DNA of 64,000 nt. Source: Sphingomonadaceae bacterium OTU29LAMAA1. Lineage in GTDB: Bacteria; Pseudomonadota; Alphaproteobacteria; Sphingomonadales; Sphingomonadaceae. Position 1 is the stretch's first letter, and the number at the start of each line of letters is the position of its first letter. The DNA is taken from the NCBI GenBank assembly GCA_024072375.1, contig CP099617.1:3913001-3977000 (forward strand). Direction: 5' to 3'. Positions 17,917 through 26,602 of this stretch are shown one piece after another. The notes under the pieces were generated by a model, which made no database searches, had not been told where the DNA came from, and saw only the letters and a program-made list of their open reading frames with translations. Made by a program: the position numbers and the translations under genes.

Positions 17917-17992
17917 GCCCGAAACGGTCGCGTAACGAGGAACTTCCCTGCAGTTCGAGCGCTTCGATGGGCGAGACGGCAAGGGGCATGAT

Positions 17993-18205
17993 GTGAGCAC
18001 AACCGCTACTGGCGCGCTGATCGGCGCGGCGATCGACTCGATTTCCGGTGACGATGGAGTCGCGGATGGCGCGATCATCGGGGCAGTCACGGCCAATGTG
18101 CTCAAGATCGTGTTGCCGCTCGCGGTGACCTATGCGGTCGGCTGGGCCGTGCTGCGCGGGGCGACGGAACTCAAGAACCAGGTTTTCGGAAAGGTGGAAG
18201 CATGA
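17993..18205 (+). CDS. 70-aa glycine-rich small membrane-associated protein
   Basis: It starts at a GTG with AAGGGG about 7 bases upstream. The sequence has an acidic, glycine-rich N-terminal half (GALIGAAIDSISGDDGVADGAIIGA) and one hydrophobic helix (VLKIVLPLAVTYAVGWAVL). The stop overlaps the start of the next small gene by 4 bases, so they form a pair. No family is recognised. Confidence 0.62.
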   Translation: MSTTATGALIGAAIDSISGDDGVADGAIIGAVTANVLKIVLPLAVTYAVGWAVLRGATELKNQVFGKVEA

Positions 18206-18399
18206 TCGGCAGGATTATCGGAGCGCTCGTCGGACGGGAAATCGATCGGCGCGATGGACGTGGGGGCCTCAAGGGTGCTGCCATCGGGGCACTGTCGATG
18301 GGCGCGATGCGGCGGATGGGTCCGCTCGGCATGCTGATCGGCGGCGGCTATGTCGCTAAAAAGGCTTATGATCGCCGAAAGCAATCGCGCGGACTCTAA
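18202..18399 (+). CDS. 65-aa glycine-zipper protein
   Basis: It is coupled to the previous gene by ATGA. It starts MIGRIIGALVGREIDRR, and its glycine spacing (GGLKGAAIGALSMGAMRRMGPLGMLIGGGYVAKKAYD) is typical of small glycine-zipper membrane peptides of sphingomonads. The C-terminus is basic. The function is unknown. It converges on the UPF0314 gene, sharing 4 bases at the ends. Confidence 0.62.
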   Translation: MIGRIIGALVGREIDRRDGRGGLKGAAIGALSMGAMRRMGPLGMLIGGGYVAKKAYDRRKQSRGL

Positions 18400-18998
18400 C
18401 CAGACTGCCACATTCTGATCGCGTCGACCGGTGCGACCAGCATGACGAGGTTGAGCGTCAGATTGTCGCGGATGACGGCGAGCGCGACGACCTCCAGAAG
18501 AACGACTAGCCCGGCGCTCGCCCACCACGGCAGGCGCCGGGCGATGGTGAAGCCCAGCATCATGCACGAAATGTCGCTCACCGAATTCAGCACGCTGTCG
18601 CCGCTATAGCCCCATGCCATCGTCACGCTGCGATAACGATCGATGATGAGGGGCGAATTTTCCAGTAATTCCCAAGCCGACTCGGTGGTGACCGCAACGA
18701 CCACCCGGGCTGTCCATGGCCAGCGGCGCAGTGCCAGCCATGTCGCGCCATAGAACAACACGCCGTGGACTACGTGGCTCAGGCTGTACCAGTCGGCGAT
18801 CTGCTGGCTATTCTGATCGGATTGCACCGAACCGTGCCACAGCGCGACATGACCGCACGGGCAGATCGCCGACCGGCCGGCAGCGATCAATATCAGGGTG
18901 GTCCCGAGCACGATCGCGGCCACCAGCCAGCCACTTTTCGCGCCGATCCATCCACCGATGCTTGACGCCCGCCCGTCCCGGACGCCACTAGCGCGCAT
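18396..18998 (-). CDS. UPF0314 / DUF2585 membrane protein
   Basis: 200 aa from the ATG at 18998 (an in-frame ATG at 19016 lies within gmk). The family marks are strong: CPCGHVALWHGSVQSDQNSQQIADWYSLSHVVHGVLFY, WELLENSPLIIDRYR, YSGDSVLNSVSDISCMMLGF, and the end RDNLTLNLVMLVAPVDAIRMWQ. Five or so membrane helices. The function is unknown. Its start codon and that of gmk overlap head to head in a CATG tetranucleotide. Confidence 0.85.
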   Translation of the reverse strand: MRASGVRDGRASSIGGWIGAKSGWLVAAIVLGTTLILIAAGRSAICPCGHVALWHGSVQSDQNSQQIADWYSLSHVVHGVLFYGATWLALRRWPWTARVVVAVTTESAWELLENSPLIIDRYRSVTMAWGYSGDSVLNSVSDISCMMLGFTIARRLPWWASAGLVVLLEVVALAVIRDNLTLNLVMLVAPVDAIRMWQSG

Positions 18999-19662
18999 GC
19001 CGTCTTCGCTCCCCACCGATCCGCATCACTTCAAACGCCGTGGCGCCCTGTTCGTGCTGTCGTCGCCTTCCGGGGCGGGAAAGTCCACCATCGCGCGCAA
19101 ATTGCTCGCCGACGAACCGGAACTCGCGATGTCCGTGTCGGCGACGACGCGGCCGATGCGACCCGGCGAAGTCGACGGGAAGGACTATCATTTCGTCGAT
19201 TTGGAGGAATTCCGCCGCATGGTGGCGAATGACGAATTCCTAGAATGGGCGCATGTCTTCAGTCATCGCTACGGCACGCCGCGCGCGCAGGTCGAATCGA
19301 TGCTGGCGGCAGGCAAGGACGTGCTGTTCGATATCGACTGGCAGGGCGCGCAGCAGTTGTTCCAGATCGCCGGCGGCGACGTGGTGCGGGTGTTCATTTT
19401 CCCGCCGTCGATGGAGGAACTGCGGGCGCGGCTGACCAATCGCAATACCGATTCGGCGGAGGTGATCGAGGCGCGGATGGCGCGCGCAGCCAACGAAGTC
19501 AGCCACTGGGACGGTTATGACTATGTGCTGGTCAACGACGACGTCGAGCAATGCTTCCAGGGCGTCAAGACGATCCTGGCCGCCGAGCGGCTGAAGCGGT
19601 CGCGGCAGACCGGGCTGATCGGCTTCATCCGCCGGCTGACGCGCGTGGTCGAGGTCGCCTAA
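18997..19662 (+). CDS. gmk: Guanylate kinase
   Basis: 221 aa from the ATG at 18997; an ATG at 18958 is an alternative. Gmk phosphorylates GMP to GDP. The P-loop is SSPSGAGKSTIARKL, the GMP-binding segment VSATTRPMRPGEVDGKDYHFV, and the lid contains RLTNRNTDS. The motif DIDWQGAQQL and the end HWDGYDYVLVNDDVEQC are standard. It converges on the ATP12 gene with a 3-4 base overlap of stop codons. Confidence 0.97.
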   Translation: MPSSLPTDPHHFKRRGALFVLSSPSGAGKSTIARKLLADEPELAMSVSATTRPMRPGEVDGKDYHFVDLEEFRRMVANDEFLEWAHVFSHRYGTPRAQVESMLAAGKDVLFDIDWQGAQQLFQIAGGDVVRVFIFPPSMEELRARLTNRNTDSAEVIEARMARAANEVSHWDGYDYVLVNDDVEQCFQGVKTILAAERLKRSRQTGLIGFIRRLTRVVEVA

Positions 19663-20348
19663 CGCGGGTCGAGCGCCGTCAGGAACGTGACGGCTGCGTC
19701 AAATTCGCGACGCTTGTTCGCCAGCGCCTGTGCGGCGAGCATATCCTGACCCCAGAGCTCGGCCTGCCAATCCTCGTCGATGTTTGCGGCCGCCCATAAT
19801 GTGTCGGGTTCGCCGGCACGCTCGACCAGCGCCAGCGCCAGCACCAGCGATCCGGTGATAGTCACCACCGGCGACAGGCCGGCGAGGCGGAAGGAATCGA
19901 ACGCGCTCACCGCATCGGCCAGTCGCGCCAGCGTCGCCGCTGGCTGCATGCAGTGGATGATGCCGGCCGTCGTCTCGAAATGCACGTCGTAGCGGGTGCG
20001 TGCCCAGCCGAGCCATGGATCCCACGCTGCGATCTGACGATCGATCAGCGGTTTGGGCGATTCGGCGCGATAATAAAGCAGGTCGCTCTCGCCATAGGCC
20101 GACAGCCCCGCGGCGAAGGACGCCGGATCGAGCGCGATCCGGTCGATCGCGGCATTAGCCAGCCCGGTGAGCGGCATCGCGCGCGGATCGATCGTGTCCG
20201 GCACTGCCTCCCATTCTGCCGCGACCTTTGCCGCAAGCCCATCGGTGGGCAACGCCAGCGGCACACGGCCGGGCGTGCGCACGGGGCGGCCATCAAGCGT
20301 TACCACACGATCGGCGTCGACCGCGACATCTGTCCAGAAGCGCTTCAT
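19659..20348 (-). CDS. ATP12-family F1-ATPase assembly chaperone
   Basis: 229 aa from the ATG at 20348. The family, known from mitochondria and alphaproteobacteria, binds the alpha subunit of F1 during assembly. Markers: KRFWTDVAVD at the start, VTLDGRPVRTPGRVPLALPT, AAEWEAVPDTIDPRAMPLTGLANAAID, YGESDLLYYRAE, PWLGWARTRYDVHF and NIDEDWQAELWGQD. It is the last of three overlapping genes (HAD phosphatase, a 73-aa membrane protein, ATP12), all coupled by 4-base overlaps. Confidence 0.93.
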   Translation of the reverse strand: MKRFWTDVAVDADRVVTLDGRPVRTPGRVPLALPTDGLAAKVAAEWEAVPDTIDPRAMPLTGLANAAIDRIALDPASFAAGLSAYGESDLLYYRAESPKPLIDRQIAAWDPWLGWARTRYDVHFETTAGIIHCMQPAATLARLADAVSAFDSFRLAGLSPVVTITGSLVLALALVERAGEPDTLWAAANIDEDWQAELWGQDMLAAQALANKRREFDAAVTFLTALDPR

Positions 20349-20566
20349 GGGCGTGGCGGTGTCCGCCAACGATGGGCAAGACTGGCCGGAACGATTGCGA
20401 TCACCGCGAGCGCCGACAGCGCGATTGCAACGCCGAGAACCTTGACCGGCCAGTCGGGTGCGCGGACGGCCAGGACGAGGCCGAAGACCGCGCCCAGGCT
20501 GCCGGCGATGCGGCTGCCGACGATCGCCAGCCAGCGGCTGCGGGCCTTGTTGTCGGACGGCGTCAT
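20345..20566 (-). CDS. 73-aa two-helix membrane protein
   Basis: ATGA overlaps occur on both sides, with the HAD phosphatase upstream and ATP12 downstream. It has a short polar N-terminus and then two hydrophobic helices (WLAIVGSRIAGSLGAVFGLVLAV; VLGVAIALSALAVIAIVPASLA). No family name is recognised. The position beside an F1 assembly factor is suggestive but proves nothing. Confidence 0.65.
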   Translation of the reverse strand: MTPSDNKARSRWLAIVGSRIAGSLGAVFGLVLAVRAPDWPVKVLGVAIALSALAVIAIVPASLAHRWRTPPRP

Positions 20567-21216
20567 GCGAGCAGGCCCGGTAGTGCCGAGACACGCTCCG
20601 CGACTACGTCCGCGCCGGCATCGGCGAGGTCGCGAATGCCGTGATAGCCCCAGGCGACGCCGATCGCCCGTGCGCCCGCCGCCTTGCCCATCGCCATATC
20701 GAAACTGGTGTCACCGATCATTGCGGTATTCTGCGGCGTCGCGCCGGCTTCGTCCATCGCCGCGAGCAACATTGCGGGGTCGGGCTTGGACGGATGACGG
20801 TCCGCGGTCTGGAGCGTGACGAAATGATGGGCGAGGCCGTGATGGTCGAGGATGTGGGCGAGGCCACGGTCGGACTTGCCGGTGGCGACGCCCAGCCGCC
20901 AGCCGTCGTCGACGAGCGCTTGCAGGACACCGGCGATCCCGTCGAAGAGGGGTTCCTCCGCCAGTTCGCCGCTGGTGCGTAGACGGAAGAACGCATCCTT
21001 ATAATCGGCGGCCATGCGACGGTGCTGCGCGTCGTCGGCATGTGGCAGCAGCGCGCGGATCGCCTCGACCAGACTGAGGCCTACGATACGCCGGATCGCG
21101 GCGCGGGGCGGCGCGGGAATATCGGCGAGCAGGAACGCATCCTCCATCGCCCGGCAGATATTGGCTTGACTGTCGACGAGCGTGCCGTCGCAGTCGAACA
21201 CGGCGAGTTTGATCAT
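20563..21216 (-). CDS. HAD hydrolase, phosphoglycolate phosphatase-like
   Basis: 217 aa. HAD motifs: FDCDGTLVDS (nucleophile Asp8 and Asp10), GVATGKSDRG (motif II), KPDPAMLLAAMDEA (Lys), and IGDTSFDMAMGKAAGA (acidic pair). The helical cap between residues 15 and 85 places it in subfamily IA with Gph, PgmB and related enzymes. The natural substrate is not certain. It is the first gene of the three-gene overlap with ATP12. Confidence 0.88.
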   Translation of the reverse strand: MIKLAVFDCDGTLVDSQANICRAMEDAFLLADIPAPPRAAIRRIVGLSLVEAIRALLPHADDAQHRRMAADYKDAFFRLRTSGELAEEPLFDGIAGVLQALVDDGWRLGVATGKSDRGLAHILDHHGLAHHFVTLQTADRHPSKPDPAMLLAAMDEAGATPQNTAMIGDTSFDMAMGKAAGARAIGVAWGYHGIRDLADAGADVVAERVSALPGLLA

Positions 21217-21426
21217 GACGCCGCCGTAGCGGGGCGGAGCGGTTCGATCCAGTACGCGCCGGTCCGGGGAAGCGCTGCAGCATCACCGGTCACCACTGCC
21301 AGACGAGGTTCGTGGCGCTCGACCTCACCTCCCACGCTGCGATGCCCGTTGCTCCCCTCCCCGGGGCGCGGAGGGGGGCAGACGACGCGTTCGCCGCCGG
21401 GTGAGGATCAGTGCGGCTTGTTGACG

Positions 21427-22551
21427 CTATTCCTTGCTGCCGCGACGCCGACGTTCGCCGCGATGTTCCTTGCGCATCGACTTGGCGTGCGCCTTGGCGC
21501 GCTGTTTGAGAACGGCCTTCGGGGGTGGGCCCTTCTTCGCCTCCTCGAACGGCATCGCATCACCCTTCGCCTCGTCGAACCCCAGCGTGGCGAGACTCTC
21601 GGCGAAGTGCGTCGGCAGGCTGGCGGTTTCGTCGATGCTGCCGCCATCGGGGTGATCGACGCGCAGGCGGCGGCTGTGCAGGTGCATCTTGCGGCTGATC
21701 CCGCCGGTCAGGAACGCCGCCGCACCGCCGTACTTGCCGTCGCCGACGATCGGATGGCCGATCGCCGCCATGTGGACGCGCAACTGATGCGTGCGCCCGG
21801 TGAAGGGTTGCAGTTCGACCCACGCGCAGCGATTGCCGGCGCGTTCGATGACGCGATAGCGGGTACGCGCCGACTGGCCGTTCTCTTCGTCGACGTGCAT
21901 CTTTTCGCCGCCGGTGCCAGGCTGTTTCGCGATCGGCAGGTCGATGACGCCGTCTTCGATCGAGGGGACATCGACGATCAGCGCCCAATAGACTTTCCGC
22001 GCGGTACGACCCGAAAACGCCTTGGCGAAGAACCCGGCGGCGCGCGACGTGCGGGCGACCAGCAGCGCGCCCGACGTATCTTTGTCGAGGCGGTGGACGA
22101 GCTTCGGCCGACCTTCGGCGTCATATTGCAGGCCGTCGAGCAGGCCATCGACATGCTCGGTAGTCTTGGTGCCGCCCTGCGTCGCCAGACCGGGCGGCTT
22201 GTTGATCACCAGTGCCTGGAGATCCTTGTGGATCACCATCTCGCGGACATAGGCGATCTGGTCTTCGCTCAGCGGCGTGCGTTCGCGTTTCGGACGCGCG
22301 ACGACCTCGCCCGCCTCGTCCTTGATCTCGGGCTCCGGCGGGGGCACGCGGAGCGTCTGGCCGGCCTTGATCCGGTCGCCCGGGGTCGCACGCGATCCAT
22401 CGACGCGCAACTGGCCGGTCCGCGCCCATTTCGCGACCGTCGTAAAGCTGGTGTCCGGCAGATGCCGCTTGAACCAGCGATCCAGCCGGATGCCGTCGTC
22501 GTCGTACCCGACGTTGAACTGCCGAATGCCCTGATCTTTCGGGTCGGTCAT
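21427..22551 (-). CDS. RluA-family 23S rRNA pseudouridine synthase
   Basis: 374 aa from the ATG at 22551. An S4 RNA-binding domain (RLDRWFKRHLP...GQLRVDGSRATPGDRIKAGQTLRVPPP) precedes the catalytic domain with HRLDKDTSGALLVART (catalytic Asp) and GRTHQLRVHMAAIGHPIVGD. RluC/RluD-type enzymes modify 23S rRNA. A lysine/arginine-rich tail of about 40 residues extends the C-terminus. The start overlaps the stop of the upstream FluC gene (ATGA). Confidence 0.93.
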   Translation of the reverse strand: MTDPKDQGIRQFNVGYDDDGIRLDRWFKRHLPDTSFTTVAKWARTGQLRVDGSRATPGDRIKAGQTLRVPPPEPEIKDEAGEVVARPKRERTPLSEDQIAYVREMVIHKDLQALVINKPPGLATQGGTKTTEHVDGLLDGLQYDAEGRPKLVHRLDKDTSGALLVARTSRAAGFFAKAFSGRTARKVYWALIVDVPSIEDGVIDLPIAKQPGTGGEKMHVDEENGQSARTRYRVIERAGNRCAWVELQPFTGRTHQLRVHMAAIGHPIVGDGKYGGAAAFLTGGISRKMHLHSRRLRVDHPDGGSIDETASLPTHFAESLATLGFDEAKGDAMPFEEAKKGPPPKAVLKQRAKAHAKSMRKEHRGERRRRGSKE

Positions 22552-22931
22552 GCCAGCGTTCCTCCGCTGCGGGTCATCATCAGGCCGGCGAACAGCGCCA
22601 GTACCGAGCCGATCACCGACAGCAATATGTAGAATAATGCAGCGCCCGGCGCGCCGCGTTCGATCATCCCGACGACATCGAGGCTGAACGAGGAAAAGGT
22701 CGTGAAGCCGCCGAGTACGCCGACGCCGAGGAACAGCCGCCACGGTTCGCCGTCGCTGCCGTTGCGCGCCAGCACCCCCACGAGGACGCCCATGAACAGC
22801 CCGCCGATCACATTAATGGCGAGTGTGCCGACTGGGAAACCGGGGCCGAACAGGGCGAGCATGGCGCGGCCGGTCAGGTACCGGGCGCCGGCACCCAGTG
22901 CACCGCCGAACATGACGAAAACGAGAGGCAT
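22548..22931 (-). CDS. crcB: Fluoride channel FluC/CrcB
   Basis: 127 aa with four membrane helices. Family motifs: GGALGAGARYL, PVGTLAINVIGGLFMGVL (conserved Asn), and GVLGGFTTFSSFSLDVV (the TTFSSFS pore motif). FluC dimers export fluoride. No fluoride riboswitch is evident upstream: the short leader (about 80 bases before the esterase gene) shows no recognisable conserved element. It is coupled to the pseudouridine synthase gene. Confidence 0.94.
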   Translation of the reverse strand: MPLVFVMFGGALGAGARYLTGRAMLALFGPGFPVGTLAINVIGGLFMGVLVGVLARNGSDGEPWRLFLGVGVLGGFTTFSSFSLDVVGMIERGAPGAALFYILLSVIGSVLALFAGLMMTRSGGTLA

Positions 22932-23009
22932 ATGGCTCGCCCTAGAGGAAGATGGGGCGCAGGGGAATGCGGCGCTTGTTCCTGGGCCGCGTACACGATG
23001 CAAGCTCGA

Positions 23010-24119
23010 CTATCGAAGCAGGCCCGCGGCACGCAGCGCGTCGTTGATGACGGTCGTGACGGCCGCAGTCGTGTTAGCGAGCGCTGAGCCGGCTGGCGCC
23101 GGGCCGGATGCGGCGTGGGTGCGGATCGGTTCGGCGTCGGTGCGGGCCTGTCGCTCGACGGCAGGCGCGATACCCCAGAAGGCGGCGATGCGGCGCGTCG
23201 AGGACAGGCCGACATCGAGCATGAACGGCCCCGGCGATCCACACGCCTCCGGTCCGGACGCGGCGATCGGCGTCCCGTGGCCCATGCCGGCGATCCGATA
23301 ATCCTCGATCACCGCCCGGCCGGTGCCATCTCGCCACATCCGGTGCGTCACGCCGCCGGTACTGTCCCTGACGTCGGGATCGGGATCGACGCCGTGCAGC
23401 GCGCGCCATTGCGCCAGAATGGCGTCGGCGTTGTCGGAGTGGACGGTGGCATCCGTCGTGCCATGCCAGACCGACAGGCGCGGCACCGGCCCACGATCGG
23501 GCGAGGCGGCGCGGACCAGCGACGCGAGTGCGGCAGTGCCCGGCATGGCATGGCCGCGCATCCGGTCAAGCGCATCGACGACTCCGGTCGCGGTGCCATA
23601 GGGCAGGCCGCCGATGATAGCGCCGCCCGCGAAGACCTCGGGGTAGGTCGCCAGCATCACCGCTGTCATCGCACCCCCGGCCGAAAGACCGTTGACGAAG
23701 ATCCGGGCGGGATCGACCTCATGGGCCGCCACCATGGCTGCGATCATCTCGCGGATCGAGGCCGCCTCGCCATGGTCGCGCCCGATGTCCTCGGGGGCGA
23801 ACCAGTTGAAGCACAGATTCGAATTGTTCGCGCGCTGCTGCTCGGGGAACAGGAGGACGAAGCCGTGCTCGTCCGCGAGGCGCGACCAGCCGGAGCCCAG
23901 ATCATAGCCCGCGGCGGTCTGGGTGCAGCCATGCAGCACGACAACGAGCGCAGGGTGTTCCGCCACGCTGGCCGGGACATAGGTGCGCGCTCGCAGGTTG
24001 CCCGGGTTGCGGCCGAAGCCGGTCAGGTCGTGGAGCTTGCCCGCATCCGGTTGTAAACCATCCGCGATCACCCCGCGTGCGGCGGCGATCCGGCCAATCG
24101 TGTCTGACAAACGTCGCAT
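23010..24119 (-). CDS. PHB-depolymerase-family esterase
   Basis: 369 aa from the ATG at 24119, with GGAG about 9 bases upstream. An alpha/beta hydrolase: ALVVVLHGCTQTAAGYD (oxyanion hole), nucleophile Ser in FVNGLSAGGAMT, and His in AGMGHGTPIA. NNSNLCFNWFAPEDIGRDHGEAASI is typical of the PhaC-depolymerase/LpqC esterase family. No clear secretion signal is seen, so it may act on intracellular esters or polyhydroxyalkanoate. It stands just upstream of crcB. Confidence 0.87.
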   Translation of the reverse strand: MRRLSDTIGRIAAARGVIADGLQPDAGKLHDLTGFGRNPGNLRARTYVPASVAEHPALVVVLHGCTQTAAGYDLGSGWSRLADEHGFVLLFPEQQRANNSNLCFNWFAPEDIGRDHGEAASIREMIAAMVAAHEVDPARIFVNGLSAGGAMTAVMLATYPEVFAGGAIIGGLPYGTATGVVDALDRMRGHAMPGTAALASLVRAASPDRGPVPRLSVWHGTTDATVHSDNADAILAQWRALHGVDPDPDVRDSTGGVTHRMWRDGTGRAVIEDYRIAGMGHGTPIAASGPEACGSPGPFMLDVGLSSTRRIAAFWGIAPAVERQARTDAEPIRTHAASGPAPAGSALANTTAAVTTVINDALRAAGLLR

Positions 24120-24272
24120 GTGCGTACTCCGATACGGCCGGACGATTGATATCCCGGCGACAGACGGTCGACCCATGCTGCGCTGCACAATATGGGGCGT
24201 ACGCCAGAGGAGGCAAGTCGCGTCGGTGACGATCCGTGCACTCGTCGCTCGGGGAGACTGTGTCGATCGACG

Positions 24273-24992
24273 CTAGCGGACGAGCAGGTCCACCTCGCTG
24301 CCGCCTGCGGGGTTCGGCGTGACGTAGACGACATAAGCGTTACTGCGGCGAGTGCCGCCGAGGACATGCTGTGCGCCCGATGCCTGATGTTCCGCGGAAT
24401 AGCCGGCGCGAGTGGCGCGGGCGTTGTACCAGTCGAGGATGCGGCCGACCGGAGCACCGCTGGCGAAGCTGACGACGCGCAGTCCGCAGGCGTCGTTGCC
24501 GGCGGCTTCCCGGACGCGAGCGTCTGGGTAGAGTGGCAGGTCGTCAGGCAGGCGGTTGGCCCAGCCGGCGGAATAGGAGACTCCGCGCGCGCAACCGGCG
24601 TCGTCTCCGCCCTGCCGCACGGCGAGTTCGCCGAGCGTCAGCGCGCCGGCTGCCTTGCGGCATTCCGGGCAGTCCGCCTTCGCTGCCGGGGCCGGTTTCA
24701 GGTCGGCGGCGGTGACGCCATCGGGCCGGGGCGTAGCATCGTCGACCGGAACAGAGAGAGGATCGGGCCGGCTCGGGGGACGGACGACATTGGTGTTGGC
24801 GGTCTGCGTCAGCGCCGGATCGACCATGATCTGGTCGCGCAGTGCTGCGCCCAACGCCGGATCGCGCTGCGCGACGGCGGCGTCGCCGGTCAACTCCTTG
24901 TCGAGGCTGTCGAGATCTTGCTGCGCCGCCGGCTGCTTGCTGCAGGCGGCGAGGAGGAGCAGCGAGGCGAGAAGGGGACGATTTGCGGACAC
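24273..24992 (-). CDS. Predicted lipoprotein, unknown function
   Basis: 239 aa. The signal peptide MSANRPLLASLLLLAAC gives lipid-bearing Cys17. A long polar linker (residues 20-100) is followed by a folded part with Cys pairs (CPEC) and the end segment ILDWYNARATRAGYSAEHQ...YVVYVTP...GGSEVDLLVR. The last part resembles small lipoproteins that carry a phosphatidate- or lipid-binding sandwich, but no family is secure. No operon partner is apparent. Confidence 0.7.
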   Translation of the reverse strand: MSANRPLLASLLLLAACSKQPAAQQDLDSLDKELTGDAAVAQRDPALGAALRDQIMVDPALTQTANTNVVRPPSRPDPLSVPVDDATPRPDGVTAADLKPAPAAKADCPECRKAAGALTLGELAVRQGGDDAGCARGVSYSAGWANRLPDDLPLYPDARVREAAGNDACGLRVVSFASGAPVGRILDWYNARATRAGYSAEHQASGAQHVLGGTRRSNAYVVYVTPNPAGGSEVDLLVR

Positions 24993-25101
24993 GCGCCAGA
25001 CATGGCGCAGGGCACGTTAAGGTGCCATCGGTGATCGTGGTTAACCGAACGTCACACACGCCGTTCTTGTCCCCCGGTGAGACAGGGGCCATGTTCTGGT
25101 C

Positions 25102-25323
25102 ATGCTGAACATCTTCTCCATCGCGATCGGTCTCGTCACTCTGGTGATGGGCCTTGTCGCCTTCGTTCCGTTTCTCGGCTGGATGAACTGGCTGGTCATC
25201 CCGATCGGCATCGTCGGCGCCGCGGTCGGTGCGATGTCGTCATCCAATAGCGGTCGCAATCTCAATCTGGTGCTGATCGTGATCTTCGCGATCCGGCTCA
25301 GCTTGGGCGGTGGCATTATCTGA
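25102..25323 (+). CDS. 73-aa membrane protein
   Basis: Three hydrophobic stretches (IAIGLVTLVMGLVAFVPFLGWM, WLVIPIGIVGAAVGAM, LVLIVIFAIRLSLGGGII) joined by short loops. The length and pattern are common among conserved small membrane proteins of alphaproteobacteria. It is followed at once by a terminator. The role is unknown. Confidence 0.7.
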   Translation: MLNIFSIAIGLVTLVMGLVAFVPFLGWMNWLVIPIGIVGAAVGAMSSSNSGRNLNLVLIVIFAIRLSLGGGII

Positions 25324-25328
25324 TTGTG

Positions 25329-25361
25329 AAAAAAGGCCCGGCGGTGAGGCCGGGCCTTTTT
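25329..25361. terminator. Bidirectional rho-independent terminator
   Basis: The stem AGGCCCGGC / GCCGGGCCT with a short loop is flanked by six A on the left and five T on the right, so it works for the plus-strand membrane protein gene and for the minus-strand glycine-zipper gene that ends at 25381. Confidence 0.85.
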
Positions 25362-25380
25362 CGTCATCGCCCTCGGTCGA

Positions 25381-25983
25381 TCAGCGGCAGGTGACCTGAC
25401 CACGATCGACTGAACGTCCCAGCAGCGCACCGCCGCCGGCGCCGATCAACGTGCCGAGCAGCTGCGACCCGCCGCCCGAGATGATGTTGCCCAGAGCACC
25501 TCCGGCAAGGCCGCCGACGATCAAGCCGGTCGTGCCGTCGTTGCGGCGGCAATAATAGCGACCGTTGTTCCCACGATAGATCCGGTCGTTACGGCCCAGG
25601 CGGCGCGTCTGGTAATAGCGGCCGTCGCGGTAGTAATTGTCCGCGAAATACGTGCGTTGGCCGCGGGGTAAGCGGTTGTAGTCATAGTTTCGGTACTGCC
25701 GCCAGTCATCACGCCGATCGGCACGACGATCCTGCCGGATATCACGAATGTCGCCGCGACGGTCCTGCCGCGCGTCGCGAACCTCATTGCGATATTCACG
25801 GCGTGCATCCCGCACGTCGCGGCGGGAATCGGCATTGCGCACGTCGCGACGATAGTCCTGACGGGCATCGCGGACTTCGTCGCGATATTCGCGGTTGGCC
25901 TCGCGACGCGTGTCCTGCGCGGCCGCGGGAACCGCCGCGAAAGTCGTTGCCGCCAACATGGCGGATAGGATGGCGATACGCAT
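25381..25983 (-). CDS. Exported Arg/Asp-rich glycine-zipper protein
   Basis: 200 aa from the ATG at 25983, with AGGAG 8 bases upstream. The signal peptide ends AAA-QD at about residue 23. Residues 25-95 are repeats of the type RREYRxEVRDARQDRR, with a high charge of both signs. The middle (YNRLPRGQRTYFADNYYRDGRYY) resembles RcnB-like modules. The C-terminal 60 residues are a glycine zipper (GGLAGGALGNIISGGGSQLLGTLIGAGGGALLG) ending with VTCR. It is a likely outer-membrane or periplasmic structural protein of unknown role. The end with DGTTGLIVGGLAGGALG resembles that of the 101-aa protein at 26603, so the two are related. Confidence 0.75.
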   Translation of the reverse strand: MRIAILSAMLAATTFAAVPAAAQDTRREANREYRDEVRDARQDYRRDVRNADSRRDVRDARREYRNEVRDARQDRRGDIRDIRQDRRADRRDDWRQYRNYDYNRLPRGQRTYFADNYYRDGRYYQTRRLGRNDRIYRGNNGRYYCRRNDGTTGLIVGGLAGGALGNIISGGGSQLLGTLIGAGGGALLGRSVDRGQVTCR

Positions 25984-26081
25984 GATCTGCTCCTTGATCC
26001 AAGTGAAGACAGAACCAGCGGATCGGCCATAGGGTTGCGTGAACGACAAACTACCTGTCGTTCACGCAACCGACAGTCGGA

Positions 26082-26507
26082 TCAGTCGAACGTCGTATCC
26101 AGCGTGATGTCGCAGGTAAGCACCTTCGACACTGGACAGCCTGCCTTCGCCTCGTTGGCGATGCGTTCGAATTCGGGGGCGTCGATCCCGTCGACATGGC
26201 CGGTCAGCGTCAGTGCCGATCGGGTGATCGTGAAGCCGTCGCCGTCCTTGTCGAGCGTTACCTTTGCACTGGTCTGTAGATTGCCTTGCTGATGGCCCGC
26301 TCCTGCAAGCGCGAAGCTGAGCGCCATCGTGAAGCAGCCTGCATGGGCTGCAGCGATCAGCTCCTCGGGATTGGTGCCGGGGCCATCCTCGAATCGCGTG
26401 CCGAATCCATAGTTGCTGCCGCTCAACACACCCGACTGGGTCGTGATCTTGCCCTTGCCGTCTTTACCTAGGCCGTCGTAGCTCGCCGAAGCGCTGCGGG
26501 TCACCAT
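26082..26507 (-). CDS. OsmC-family peroxiredoxin
   Basis: 141 aa from the ATG at 26507, with GGAGA upstream. Both redox cysteines are in place: HAGCFTMALSFALA (first) and KAGCPVSKVL (second). GTNPEELIAAAHAGCF is the OsmC hallmark. OsmC/Ohr proteins reduce organic hydroperoxides with a dihydrolipoyl-type reductant. It lies between two glycine-zipper envelope genes on the same strand, but the intergenic spaces (about 100 bases) suggest separate transcripts. Confidence 0.92.
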   Translation of the reverse strand: MVTRSASASYDGLGKDGKGKITTQSGVLSGSNYGFGTRFEDGPGTNPEELIAAAHAGCFTMALSFALAGAGHQQGNLQTSAKVTLDKDGDGFTITRSALTLTGHVDGIDAPEFERIANEAKAGCPVSKVLTCDITLDTTFD

Positions 26508-26602
26508 GTCTGTCGTCTCCGTGTAATGTTGATCATGCATACGCAGAAAGGGCGCCGCGAGTTGCCTCGCGACGCCCGTCCTGACGAAACTTGTACTTGC
26601 GA

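Noticed and set aside
21217..21426. Short GC-rich stretch with CTCCCCTCCCC-type pieces, as a further repeat copy
   Set aside because: Only a partial arm (CTCCCCTCCCCGGGGCGCGGAG) is visible with no clear second arm, so it is not listed as an element.
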